This document shows positions 1 through 6,412 of a stretch of DNA of 11,155 bases, piece after piece. Where the stretch lies: assembly GCA_045636205.1 (NCBI GenBank), contig JAZTXE010000038.1:1-11155 (forward strand), in the 5' to 3' direction. Each line of letters starts with the position of its first letter. The first letter of the stretch is position 1. Origin of the DNA: JAZRUF01 sp045636205. GTDB taxonomy: Bacteria; Bacillota; Clostridia; Oscillospirales; JAAYXM01. The translations under genes were made by a program, and so were the position numbers. The notes beneath the pieces are model-generated. The model was given only the letters and a program-made list of their open reading frames with translations. It was not told the DNA's origin and ran no database searches.

Positions 1-1297
1 GGGATGGATGACGCGCGAAGAGCTTTATGCGGGGAATGGAACTAAGTATGACGCATCGGGCAAAAAAGCATTTGCCGAGCTTACCGCAGATTTAGACGCG
101 ATGGCACAGGCGCTTTCCGATGCTATTGAGAAAACCGCGCAGGCAGTACAGGACGGAACCGAGCAGCACGCGACCGTGGGCGCGAAGTATTCTATTAATC
201 CTGCATTCGCCGCTCAGTTAGATGCGTGGGATGGTAAGAGCAAAGCTACCTTCCGCGTAGGGGAAACATCAGAGGCTTTGCAAAGCATAGGGATTAAAGA
301 TAGAGGGATAATATGGCACGGAGAAAAGATTTCCAAAATACTAAGAGAACATAAAGGTATGACACGCGAAATTATAAAACAAGTACCTGGAATTCTTGAA
401 AATCCAGTTGTTGTATTAAAATCCAAGCAGAGCGATAGCCGAATAGTAGTTTTTGGAGAGTTGGTTGATGAACATGGTACTCCAGTTATGGTTGCATTGG
501 AATTGCATCCTACCAACAGAGGCGGTGAACTTTTAGATTTAAATGTTGTTGCCAGTGCATATGGCAAGGATAGCAACCCTGCCGGATTTATTGAATCCAG
601 TGAATTGATGTACTTGGATCCGAATAAAAAAAGAACCGAAAAATGGATGCAGAGCGTTGGGCTCCAATTGCCCGCGGATACAACCATTTTTGGTTCTATA
701 GGTACTATAACATATACTGACGGAAAAGTCAATATACAAGGAGTACCGTATGAACAGTATATGCAAAGCGGAGCAGGAAATTCACAAAATTCTAAATCGT
801 CCCGCATGAGCATGAACGAGGCGTACCGTGAGCTTATCGAGGAATACGGAGAGATGAAGCCTGGCGAGAAGCCTGCGCGAGTTGTACAGGTCCCGAAGAA
901 GACAGGCGCAAACGCAAAAGTACGCCGCGGTGCGAGGACGATAATGGAAGCGGGCAGCGTGCCAGATGAGTTTGCGTCCGAGATGGAGCAGGAGATTGTA
1001 AACGGAACGTTCTCATATGAGCCGCAGGGCGACAAGCGCACGCTTGAGCGGGTAAATGCGGATATTGAGTACAACGGATGGGAAGAGTCAATGGCGCGCT
1101 GGGATGCGGTTGTAAACGGCACTGAGCGGGCGAGCAAGGAAAACATTGTCTTGGGCGAGATGCTTCTTGTAAACGCTGCCAATGCGGGCGATACCGAGCT
1201 TGCGGGATTAAAGTACCTTTTACCTAAAACGACAAAAAGCTCTATGGTAAACAATGCCATAGAGCTTTTGCATATCCTTCTTCTTAATCGCAGGTGA
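1..1297 (+). CDS. Polyvalent phage/ICE protein with MuF-C-like domain, 3' part, truncated at both ends
   Basis: The frame is open to the window's left edge, so the first ATG (position 8) is probably internal. Residues are counted from that ATG. Residues ~80-250 resemble the MuF C-terminal domain of phage head-morphogenesis and polyvalent proteins (WHGEKISKILREH near 103, NPVVVLKS near 132, AYGKDS near 184). Residues ~267-400 resemble a second segment recurrent in Clostridia phage/ICE polyvalent proteins (MNEAYRELIEEYG, KPGEKPARVVQVPK, NGTFSYE, ASKENIVLGEMLLVNAANAG). Such proteins are thought to travel with the element into a new cell; their exact function is unknown. After GDTELAG (~402) the family-like sequence stops, and the last ~25 residues read through the terminator hairpin of the opposing gene, overlapping that gene by 14 bp. 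By hand count, GC is about 55-58% in the flanks and about 32-45% in the MuF-C part, a mosaic. I read it as a decayed end of an integrated element. Family assignment is from memory of motifs. Confidence 0.7.
   Translation, partial: GWMTREELYAGNGTKYDASGKKAFAELTADLDAMAQALSDAIEKTAQAVQDGTEQHATVGAKYSINPAFAAQLDAWDGKSKATFRVGETSEALQSIGIKDRGIIWHGEKISKILREHKGMTREIIKQVPGILENPVVVLKSKQSDSRIVVFGELVDEHGTPVMVALELHPTNRGGELLDLNVVASAYGKDSNPAGFIESSELMYLDPNKKRTEKWMQSVGLQLPADTTIFGSIGTITYTDGKVNIQGVPYEQYMQSGAGNSQNSKSSRMSMNEAYRELIEEYGEMKPGEKPARVVQVPKKTGANAKVRRGARTIMEAGSVPDEFASEMEQEIVNGTFSYEPQGDKRTLERVNADIEYNGWEESMARWDAVVNGTERASKENIVLGEMLLVNAANAGDTELAGLKYLLPKTTKSSMVNNAIELLHILLLNRR
1235..1269. terminator. Hairpin terminator of the ybaK-like gene, bidirectional in form
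   Basis: A perfect 13-bp stem (1235-1247 with 1257-1269, arm AAAAGCTCTATGG) has a 9-nt loop. On the minus strand it is followed by TTTTTGTCGTTTT and lies about 15 nt beyond the stop codon of the deacylase gene, so it most likely terminates that gene. On the plus strand the tail is only TTTT. It lies wholly inside the open frame of the left-edge phage-like ORF, which suggests that frame runs into host sequence. Confidence 0.85.
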
Positions 1298-1763
1298 GGC
1301 TTGAAAATTTAAAATCAATCATCTTTAATAAATCATCAGGCGACATCTCCACCTGATAGCCAATTTTACCTGCACTGAAGAGTATAGTTTCATAATTCTT
1401 CGCAGTTTCGTGGATAGCAGTCGGGAAAAACTTCTTCATACCGATAGGTGAACAACCGCCGTGAATGTACCCGGTAAGCTTTAATAAATCCTTGCTTTTT
1501 ATCATTTCTATCGACTTTTCACCCGCGCACACGGCCGCCTTCTTTAAATCCAATTCGCGGTTTACGGGTATTACAAACACGTAATTTTGTCCGGATTTTC
1601 CCACTGTTACCAAAGTCTTGAAAACGCGATTCGGATCTTGACCGAGTATTTGCGCGATTTCCGTGCCGACCGTCGTGTTTGCGTGAGTGTAACAGTAGTG
1701 ATTGTATTTGATTTTTGCCTGCTCAATCAAGCGCATGACATTTGTTTTTATTTCTGCAGCCAT
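1284..1763 (-). CDS. ybaK: Cys-tRNA(Pro) deacylase, YbaK/EbsC family
   Basis: This is a 159-residue, single-domain cytoplasmic protein of the usual YbaK length. The family hydrolyses Cys-tRNA(Pro), a mischarging product of prolyl-tRNA synthetase, and so protects translation fidelity. Visible hallmarks are RVFKTLV with the conserved lysine (K49), the glycine-rich GGCSPIGMKK loop (102-111), and SAGKIGYQVEMSPDDL near the C-terminus (130-145), which carries the family serine and aspartate region. The ATG at 1763 is supported by GGGAG (1771-1775 on the complement) 7 nt upstream. It is a single-gene unit with its own promoter (1793-1821) and terminator (1235-1269). It diverges from the oxidoreductase gene at 1918. 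I am sure of the family; the preference for Cys-tRNA(Pro) over related misacylated tRNAs is inferred. Confidence 0.93.
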   Translation of the reverse strand: MAAEIKTNVMRLIEQAKIKYNHYCYTHANTTVGTEIAQILGQDPNRVFKTLVTVGKSGQNYVFVIPVNRELDLKKAAVCAGEKSIEMIKSKDLLKLTGYIHGGCSPIGMKKFFPTAIHETAKNYETILFSAGKIGYQVEMSPDDLLKMIDFKFSSLTCD

Positions 1764-1792
1764 AATCTGTCTCCCGAGTCTAAGTTAATTAT

Positions 1793-1821
1793 ATTTTACC
1801 ACAAACTGCTTTTATTGTCAC
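1793..1821 (-). promoter_or_regulatory. Promoter of the ybaK-like gene
   Basis: On the minus strand, GTGACA (1816-1821) is separated by 17 bp from TAAAAT (1793-1798), which has a TGG extension immediately upstream (extended -10). Predicted transcription start is near 1786, about 23 nt before the ATG. It is divergent from the promoter at 1852-1880. Confidence 0.7.
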
Positions 1822-1851
1822 TAAAATAATGCCAAAACACAGAGGGCGATA

Positions 1852-1880
1852 TTGCCAAGCACACGAAAATACTGTACAAT
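1852..1880 (+). promoter_or_regulatory. Promoter of the first oxidoreductase gene
   Basis: TTGCCA (1852-1857), a 17-bp spacer and TACAAT (1875-1880) form a near-consensus sigma-A promoter. Transcription would begin near 1887, about 30 nt before the chosen ATG at 1918, which leaves room for the AAAGGTGG ribosome binding site (1903-1910). Confidence 0.7.
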
Positions 1881-1917
1881 AGTAGCAAATCATAATGCTG
1901 CGAAAGGTGGAATGAAA

Positions 1918-2988
1918 ATGAAGAAGATAGGTGTTGCAATAATAGGCTGCGGCATGATTGCGGGAAGCCATGCGGATGCCCTGCTCGCTGACGGCAGAGC
2001 AGAAATCCGTGCGGCGGCTTACGGTACCAATCTCCAAAAAGGTGAGGACTTTGCGAAAAAATATAATGTTCCTAAAATAGTCGGTGACTATCACGAACTT
2101 TTAAATGACTCTGAAATAGATATGATTTGCCTGTGTACCCCCAGCGGTATACACGGCGAGTGCGCGATAGACTTTGCCAGAGCGGGAAAGCATATTTTGT
2201 GCGAAAAACCGCTTGATATTAACAGTGATGTCATGACAGCTATGATAGACGAAGCGGAAAGGAGGAATGTTAAGCTCGGATGTGTCTTCCCGAACCGTAC
2301 CATACCCGGGTTAAACCGCGCCAAAAAAATTCTTGACAGCGACGAGCTCGGTGCAATGAAGATAGTCGAATTTCAGTACCGCGGCTACAGAAGCCATTCG
2401 TACTATACGTCTTCAAAATGGAAGGGCACACGTAAGTATGACGGCGGTGGATGCCTTATGAACCAGGGCATCCATGGTATTGACGCGATGCTCTACCTGA
2501 CCGGAGATGTAGCACGCGTATGCGCTCAAGTCGGAGCACTTGGTCGTGATATAGAGGTTGAAGACACCGCGTCCGCTATTATGCAATTTAAAAACGGTGC
2601 GCATGGAACTCTTATGGGAACTACCTTATCATATATGCCCGAAAGTGCACCGGAAGGCGACCGCATGAGAATTGAGTGCGAAAAGGGAAGTATATTGTAT
2701 TCTGAGGGGAAAACATATTTGTACCGCAGCTTAAACGATGAGGAGTTTGACGTACAAGTCACATCGCTCGACGATGAAAATGCACAAGCGGTTGACAGCG
2801 GTGCAACTCCCGAGAATATAAATATGGAAGGTCATACAACCATTGTTTCGGACTTTATAACGGCGGTTATTGAGGATAAACAGGTTCTGATTCCCGCGCA
2901 CAGCGCACGCCGTGGTGTTGACTTGGTTCTGGCGATTTATGAGTCTGCCGAAAAAGGCGTTTGGGTGGACGTAAATTACGGTGAGTAA
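1918..2988 (+). CDS. Gfo/Idh/MocA-family NAD(P)-dependent oxidoreductase
   Basis: This 356-residue protein is a two-domain dehydrogenase. The N-terminal Rossmann fold shows GVAIIGCGMIAGSHADAL (5-22). The family lysine motif CEKPLD lies at 95-100. The C-terminal alpha/beta domain carries GGGCLMNQGIHGIDAML (176-192), with the conserved H186 and D189. Family members oxidise or reduce hydroxyl groups of sugars, inositols or nucleotide sugars. The WKGTRKYDGGGCLMNQ stretch recalls UDP-GlcNAcA 3-dehydrogenase-like and inositol-dehydrogenase-like members, but substrate cannot be read from sequence. I chose ATG 1918, not the in-frame ATG 1912 or upstream TTG, because AAAGGTGG (1903-1910) sits 7 nt before it and the Rossmann strand begins at once. 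It is monocistronic, with its own promoter and a shared terminator at 2995-3031. No sugar-catabolic neighbours help assign it. Confidence 0.9.
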   Translation: MKKIGVAIIGCGMIAGSHADALLADGRAEIRAAAYGTNLQKGEDFAKKYNVPKIVGDYHELLNDSEIDMICLCTPSGIHGECAIDFARAGKHILCEKPLDINSDVMTAMIDEAERRNVKLGCVFPNRTIPGLNRAKKILDSDELGAMKIVEFQYRGYRSHSYYTSSKWKGTRKYDGGGCLMNQGIHGIDAMLYLTGDVARVCAQVGALGRDIEVEDTASAIMQFKNGAHGTLMGTTLSYMPESAPEGDRMRIECEKGSILYSEGKTYLYRSLNDEEFDVQVTSLDDENAQAVDSGATPENINMEGHTTIVSDFITAVIEDKQVLIPAHSARRGVDLVLAIYESAEKGVWVDVNYGE

Positions 2989-2994
2989 ATATAA

Positions 2995-3031
2995 AAAAGG
3001 TTTTGCTTTCTTATTGAAAGCAAAACCTTTT
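2995..3031. terminator. Bidirectional terminator between the oxidoreductase and uppP
   Basis: A perfect 16-bp stem (2995-3010 with 3016-3031) encloses the 5-nt loop TTATT. The plus-strand tail is TTTTATTTT and the minus-strand tail has six T residues. It lies between the convergent stops at 2988 and 3035, so it can serve both the oxidoreductase and the XRE-uppP operon. Confidence 0.93.
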
Positions 3032-3034
3032 ATT

Positions 3035-3841
3035 TTAGCGTATGACAGTAAAATACAGAATAACGATTATAGCTAATATAATTCTGTAATATCCGAAAGG
3101 CTTGAAGTCGCGCTTTTTGACGTAGTTCATCAGGAACTTGATGGCAAGCATGGAAACAATGTAGGAAACTACCATTCCTATTCCTAACAGTAACCAGTTT
3201 ATGATTCCGTCATATGTTATAATCTTAAGGAAGCTTACGCCGAACATAACAGGAATTGCGAGGAAAAATGAAAACTCCGCAGCAACGGTTCTGGAGGTCC
3301 CGAGAAGCATTCCGCCAAGTATAGTAGAGCCTGAACGCGATGTTCCGGGGATTATGGAAAGAACCTGGAAAAGACCAATGAGAACAGCGGTTTTATATGT
3401 CATGTCCTTCATCTCATGCACGGTTTCTTTTTTCTTCATTCTCTCAATTACAATAAATGCAATACCGTAGAGGATAAGTGTAGCCGAAACAACCTGCCAG
3501 TTTTCAAAATTCTCCATGTAATCGTTTAATAGCAGACCGGCAACCGCAGCTGGGATACAAGCCACAATAACCTTAAACCACATCTGCCATGTGTCTTTCT
3601 TCTCCTGCATGGATTTAGATGGTGCGAAAGGGTTTAGCTTGCCGAAAAAATGCGTTACAACCGCTAAAATTGCACCCAGCTGAATAACGTATATGTACAA
3701 GTCGGAAGAAAGAAAAGAACCTTCGTTGTTCATGAATTCATTAAATAGAATAAGATGACCGGTCGAACTTATGGGTAACCATTCGGTAATGCCTTCGACT
3801 ATTCCTAAAAATACCGACTTTAGCATTTCCATAATAAGCAT
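3035..3841 (-). CDS. uppP: Undecaprenyl-diphosphatase, BacA type
   Basis: This integral membrane enzyme dephosphorylates undecaprenyl diphosphate to recycle the lipid carrier for peptidoglycan and other wall polymers; extra copies of the family confer bacitracin tolerance. Of 268 residues, the first signature GIVEGITEWLPISSTGHL spans 13-30 (E16, E20, S26, H29 match the catalytic region) and the second, PGTSRSGS, spans 165-172 (R169 matches the essential arginine). Several hydrophobic helices fill the rest, with a cytosolic KSMQEKKDT loop around 76-84. I start at the ATG at 3841 rather than 3859 because AAAGGA (3851-3856 on the complement) is 9 nt upstream of it and would lie inside the longer frame. 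It begins 28 nt after the XRE regulator gene, so the two are probably one transcript. Family identity is very secure. Confidence 0.96.
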   Translation of the reverse strand: MLIMEMLKSVFLGIVEGITEWLPISSTGHLILFNEFMNNEGSFLSSDLYIYVIQLGAILAVVTHFFGKLNPFAPSKSMQEKKDTWQMWFKVIVACIPAAVAGLLLNDYMENFENWQVVSATLILYGIAFIVIERMKKKETVHEMKDMTYKTAVLIGLFQVLSIIPGTSRSGSTILGGMLLGTSRTVAAEFSFFLAIPVMFGVSFLKIITYDGIINWLLLGIGMVVSYIVSMLAIKFLMNYVKKRDFKPFGYYRIILAIIVILYFTVIR

Positions 3842-3869
3842 AGAAAATCGTCCTTTCATATTTTAAATA

Positions 3870-4472
3870 TTATTTTGAGCCGAAATTAAGCTTTGACCAC
3901 ATGAATATAATTGCCTGACCTGGAATACCAAGGATAAACACAAGCCATATATTAAGACCAAATAGATACAGCGTTAAATAGAAGCCTACCAGCACTGACC
4001 ACATGAGCATGGATATAATCAGGAAATTGCGGCGCTTATTAAACCACACGGAATTGAGTATCAGCCAAACAATGAGCGTTGCAGGAACCGCGTACAAAAA
4101 AGGAAGAAAACAAAATGCGGTAGTGCCTGAAATTGATTCCGTTATTACAAAAGCTATCTCTGCAATAAGCCATACTAAAAGAATGCTCATACCGGTTATG
4201 AAACTTCGATTCCGCCTTTTACGTGCAATTGCAGGCTTTGCTTCAGGCGCCTGCTCAGGATGCTCTGAACAAATAAGATAATCAATTGTGACGCCGAAAA
4301 TGTCAGCTATTTCCTTTAAAACCGCAATGTCCGGTACCGATTCCCCGCGCTCCCATTTTGAAATCGCTTTATCAGAGTAATTGAGTTTTTCGGCAAGATC
4401 AAGCTGAGTCATACCCATGGCTGTACGCAAACAGGAAATGTTTTGGGCAATAATAGGCTTTAAATTAGTCAT
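3870..4472 (-). CDS. XRE-family regulator with four predicted membrane segments
   Basis: This 200-residue protein has an N-terminal helix-turn-helix of Cro/C1 type (about 8-63; MTQLDLAEKLNYSDKAISKWERGESVPD, recognition helix around 34-41). A charged linker (EAKPAIARKRRNRS) follows, then four hydrophobic stretches at about 91-110, 118-141, 150-172 and 174-191. The DNA-binding part would stay cytosolic and tethered to the membrane. The ATG at 4472 is chosen because AAAGG (4482-4486 on the complement) is 9 nt upstream; the longer frame to 4523 starts upstream of the predicted transcription start. It is the first gene of an operon with uppP, so a role in sensing membrane or wall-carrier state is plausible but only inferred from position. 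The ligand and targets are unknown. Autoregulation at the inverted repeat 4544-4562 is possible. Confidence 0.85.
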   Translation of the reverse strand: MTNLKPIIAQNISCLRTAMGMTQLDLAEKLNYSDKAISKWERGESVPDIAVLKEIADIFGVTIDYLICSEHPEQAPEAKPAIARKRRNRSFITGMSILLVWLIAEIAFVITESISGTTAFCFLPFLYAVPATLIVWLILNSVWFNKRRNFLIISMLMWSVLVGFYLTLYLFGLNIWLVFILGIPGQAIIFMWSKLNFGSK

Positions 4473-4513
4473 ATGCACAAACCTTTCTCTAAATGCAAAA
4501 TAAGTGTGAAATA

Positions 4514-4542
4514 ATTCTACCACAAAAAAACATATATAGCAA
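4514..4542 (-). promoter_or_regulatory. Promoter of the XRE regulator-uppP operon
   Basis: On the minus strand, TTGCTA (4537-4542), a 17-bp spacer containing a seven-T run, and TAGAAT (4514-4519) preceded by TGG (extended -10). Predicted start is near 4507, giving a leader of about 35 nt before the ATG at 4472. Confidence 0.7.
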
Positions 4543-4543
4543 C

Positions 4544-4562
4544 TCCTTTGTGCCCCAAAGGA
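4544..4562. promoter_or_regulatory. Inverted repeat just upstream of the regulator promoter, candidate operator
   Basis: TCCTTTG, a 5-bp gap and CAAAGGA form a perfect 7-bp-arm dyad directly next to the -35 element of the XRE-uppP promoter. A smaller dyad, TCTAC-5-GTAGA, lies at 4573-4587. Placement fits an operator for the adjacent regulator, but no binding evidence exists in the sequence. Confidence 0.35.
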
Positions 4563-4651
4563 TTGATTGCATTCTACTCGCGGTAGAGCACAAGAGGATG
4601 AGTTCTACAATTAAGAAAAAAAGAGTATAGAATCAAAAACACACCAATCTC

Positions 4652-4680
4652 TTGAATTGTCTGTATCAAATGGGTATAAT
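4652..4680 (+). promoter_or_regulatory. Promoter of the degV-family gene
   Basis: TTGAAT (4652-4657), a 17-bp spacer and a perfect TATAAT (4675-4680). Predicted start is near 4687, giving a 54-nt leader that ends in AAGGAG (4726-4731), 9 nt before the ATG. The rest of the 4473-4740 intergenic region holds the divergent regulator promoter and two small dyads. Confidence 0.8.
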
Positions 4681-4740
4681 GTTTTCTATAAAGTGTAAAA
4701 TTGCACATAATGCGGTAAAACAAATAAGGAGAATTGAAGT

Positions 4741-5607
4741 ATGAGCAATTATGTAATAATGACCGATTCGGGATGTGACATATCCGAAAAGGTGCTAAAT
4801 GAATGGGGTGTCAAGTACGCTTGCCTTACATTTATGTTTGACGGTGAAGAGGAGATATACTCCAATTATGATTTGGAATCCAAGTATTTTTATGACCAAA
4901 TGCGTGCAGGTAAAATTGCGCGTACGTCCGCAATAAATTCGGAAGCGTTTAAAGATTTGTTTGAAGAAGAACTTGCGGCAGGAAATGATGTTTTGTACTT
5001 GGGCTTCTCATCCGGGCTGAGCACGACATATAATTCTGCGCGAATGGCAGCCGAAGAGCTTTTTGAAAAATATCCGGACAGAAAAATATTAACGGTTGAT
5101 ACCCTCGCCGCATCTGCAGGTCAGGGCCTGCTTGTTTACCTTGCAGTTGAGAAGAAAAACAGCGGTGCAACTATTGAGGAACTCCAGCAGTATATGTCTG
5201 AAATCTGCCCGAATATGTGCCATTGGTTTACGGTTGATGATTTAGTTTACTTAAAGCGCGGCGGCAGAGTAAGTGCCGCGGCGGCACTTCTCGGTGCGGC
5301 ACTCGGAATTAAACCAGTACTCCATGTGGATGATGAGGGGCATCTTATTAACGTATCAAAGGTGCGCGGAAGAAAAAATGCACTCAAAGCCATTGTCGAT
5401 AAATATGAAGAGCTTGCTCTTGAGCCGAATTCCGGAGTTGTGTACATTTGCAACGCAGATTGTAGTGAGGACGTTGAAGTTATGAAGCAAATGCTTAAAG
5501 AGCGTTTTGACGTCGAAGTTAAATATATAGCGGATATAGGCCCGGTTATAGGTGCTCATGCAGGACCCGGAACTATAGCACTGTTCTTCCTGGGAAAAGC
5601 CAGATAG
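4741..5607 (+). CDS. DegV-family fatty-acid-binding protein
   Basis: DegV/FakB proteins bind a fatty acid between two domains. In Gram-positive bacteria some present it to the kinase FakA, which makes acyl-phosphate for phospholipid synthesis. The 288 residues match the family length. Visible hallmarks are TDSGCDIS at 8-15, RTSAINSEAF at 61-70 (carboxylate-binding threonine-serine region), FSSGLSTTYNSA at 89-100, VDDLVYLKRGGRVS at 165-178 and the KPVL stretch at 191-194. No signal peptide or membrane segment is seen. AAGGAG 9 nt upstream fixes the ATG at 4741. It is a single-gene unit with a strong promoter and a GC-rich terminator. No fakA-like DAK-domain gene lies nearby, so any kinase partner must be encoded elsewhere. 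The bound lipid cannot be predicted. Confidence 0.93.
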   Translation: MSNYVIMTDSGCDISEKVLNEWGVKYACLTFMFDGEEEIYSNYDLESKYFYDQMRAGKIARTSAINSEAFKDLFEEELAAGNDVLYLGFSSGLSTTYNSARMAAEELFEKYPDRKILTVDTLAASAGQGLLVYLAVEKKNSGATIEELQQYMSEICPNMCHWFTVDDLVYLKRGGRVSAAAALLGAALGIKPVLHVDDEGHLINVSKVRGRKNALKAIVDKYEELALEPNSGVVYICNADCSEDVEVMKQMLKERFDVEVKYIADIGPVIGAHAGPGTIALFFLGKAR

Positions 5608-5624
5608 GATTAAATGCAAAACGA

Positions 5625-5649
5625 AAACGCCCGCATTTTGCGGGCGTTT
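5625..5649. terminator. Bidirectional terminator between degV and folT
   Basis: A 10-bp stem (5625-5634 with 5640-5649, core ACGCCCGC) has the 5-nt loop ATTTT. It is followed on the plus strand by a T-rich tract and on the minus strand by TTTTCGTTTT. It sits between the convergent stops of degV (5607) and folT (5653). Confidence 0.92.
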
Positions 5650-5652
5650 AAT

Positions 5653-6198
5653 TTATTTATTTGGGAAATATCTTTTTTGTACTGAAGAAACCGCTTTGAA
5701 TACCAAGTATATCAAAAAAACTTCAACCGGCAAAAGAACCAGGTTCTTCCAAAGCCTTCCGGGAAGAAGTACCATATAGGCTTTGCCAACTGTCTGCATT
5801 ACCCAGATTGTATTTATACCTATGTTAAAGAATAAGTTTACAATCAAACGGGCAGCACCGATGCGCCAAATCTTAATTTCGCGCTTGTAGAAGAAAAGTC
5901 CCATAACAAACCCGCTGAGCATCGTGGTCAAGGTAAATCCAGGGTGATATGCACCCACTGAATTTAACATGTACCCGACGATTTCACAAACCGCACCTGA
6001 AAATGACGCGGTTACCGGGCCGAACAGAAGCGCTATAAGCGCCAAGGCAAGGTAAGTAAAGGACACCTTTATTACACCTGCTACGTAAAAGGAAAACATA
6101 TTGAGCAAAACGTGAATTGCTATAAGCAATGCACAGAGGGTGAGGGAGCGCACATTCCTGAGCTCATTTAAAGATGTACGCAAACGGTTTTGAGACAT
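5653..6198 (-). CDS. folT: Folate-family ECF transporter substrate-binding subunit
   Basis: FolT is the membrane S-component that captures folates for the shared energy-coupling module (EcfT plus two ATPases). Its 181 residues are mostly hydrophobic helices. The features I recognise as folate-type S-component are LLFGPVTASFSGAVCEIVGYM (58-77, shown here as one region), GAYHPGFTLTTMLSGFVMGLFFYKRE (82-107 region), and LLPGRLWKNLVLLPVEV (144-160 region), which includes the conserved R148 and P157. The ATG at 6198 is chosen over the longer frame to 6282 because a perfect AAAGGAGG lies 6 nt upstream and the extra N-terminus would be translated from the riboswitch leader. No ATPase or EcfT gene is adjacent, as expected of solitary group II S-components. 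The THF riboswitch upstream independently supports the folate assignment. Confidence 0.93.
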   Translation of the reverse strand: MSQNRLRTSLNELRNVRSLTLCALLIAIHVLLNMFSFYVAGVIKVSFTYLALALIALLFGPVTASFSGAVCEIVGYMLNSVGAYHPGFTLTTMLSGFVMGLFFYKREIKIWRIGAARLIVNLFFNIGINTIWVMQTVGKAYMVLLPGRLWKNLVLLPVEVFLIYLVFKAVSSVQKRYFPNK

Positions 6199-6204
6199 AA
6201 AAAA

Positions 6205-6272
6205 CCTCCTTTGTAAAATTTTCTGCATCCTGGGTATAATAACATATATACCGGACCAGGCCACAAAGAAGG
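6205..6272 (-). promoter_or_regulatory. Predicted Shine-Dalgarno-sequestering stem (riboswitch expression platform)
   Basis: The folT ribosome binding region ACAAAGGAGG (6205-6214 on the complement) can pair along ten positions, with one G-U wobble, with CCTTCTTTGT (6263-6272), just downstream of the aptamer. Inside this long stem lies a smaller hairpin, GGTATA/TATACC with CCTG/CAGG below it. This fits translational shut-off, as known for THF riboswitches that repress on ligand binding. There is no T-tract terminator in the leader. Confidence 0.6.
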
Positions 6273-6288
6273 GAAGCCCCAACTATGT

Positions 6289-6399
6289 GACAGCGGGATG
6301 CGACCTTTGCACGGCAGTGTAATATGTAATAATTACACCTTCGTCCATGCGGCAACTCCCCGTCCGCACAGCACTTGACCCGCAAAAGTCTACTCTGCC
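6289..6399 (-). ncRNA. Tetrahydrofolate (THF) riboswitch aptamer
   Basis: The leader RNA of folT folds by hand into the THF-I architecture. P1 pairs 6395-6399 with 6289-6293. P2 pairs 6382-6390 with 6302-6310 (nine pairs, one wobble). P3 pairs 6364-6369 with 6347-6352. P4 pairs 6332-6338 with 6317-6323 (seven pairs). The conserved segments GAGTAGA, TCAAGTG, CGAAGG and GCATCC are present, and the P3 loop GGGA (6357-6360) complements TCCC (6295-6298), as expected of the family pseudoknot. THF binding is known in this class to lower expression of folate uptake and synthesis genes, which matches the folT gene 91 nt downstream. A covariance-model match to Rfam RF01831 would settle it. Confidence 0.85.
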
Positions 6400-6412
6400 T
6401 CTTTACACGTAT

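Noticed and set aside
214..1260. A 348-codon open frame on the minus strand opposite the polyvalent-protein gene
   Set aside because: It is the antisense shadow of the plus-strand frame, its protein is serine/proline/isoleucine-rich low-meaning sequence, and it has no recognisable motif or convincing ribosome binding site. The plus frame has family motifs.
5271..5289. Palindrome AAGTGCCG-CGG-CGGCACTT inside degV
   Set aside because: It encodes a run of alanines within a conserved part of the protein; GCG/GCA codon repetition explains it.
6289..6399. Lysine riboswitch in the folT leader
   Set aside because: Short stretches (AGAGGCAGAG, GGGGAG, CTGTCA) first suggested the L box, but the helices, the pseudoknot and the folT gene fit the THF class throughout and the five-helix lysine fold does not form.
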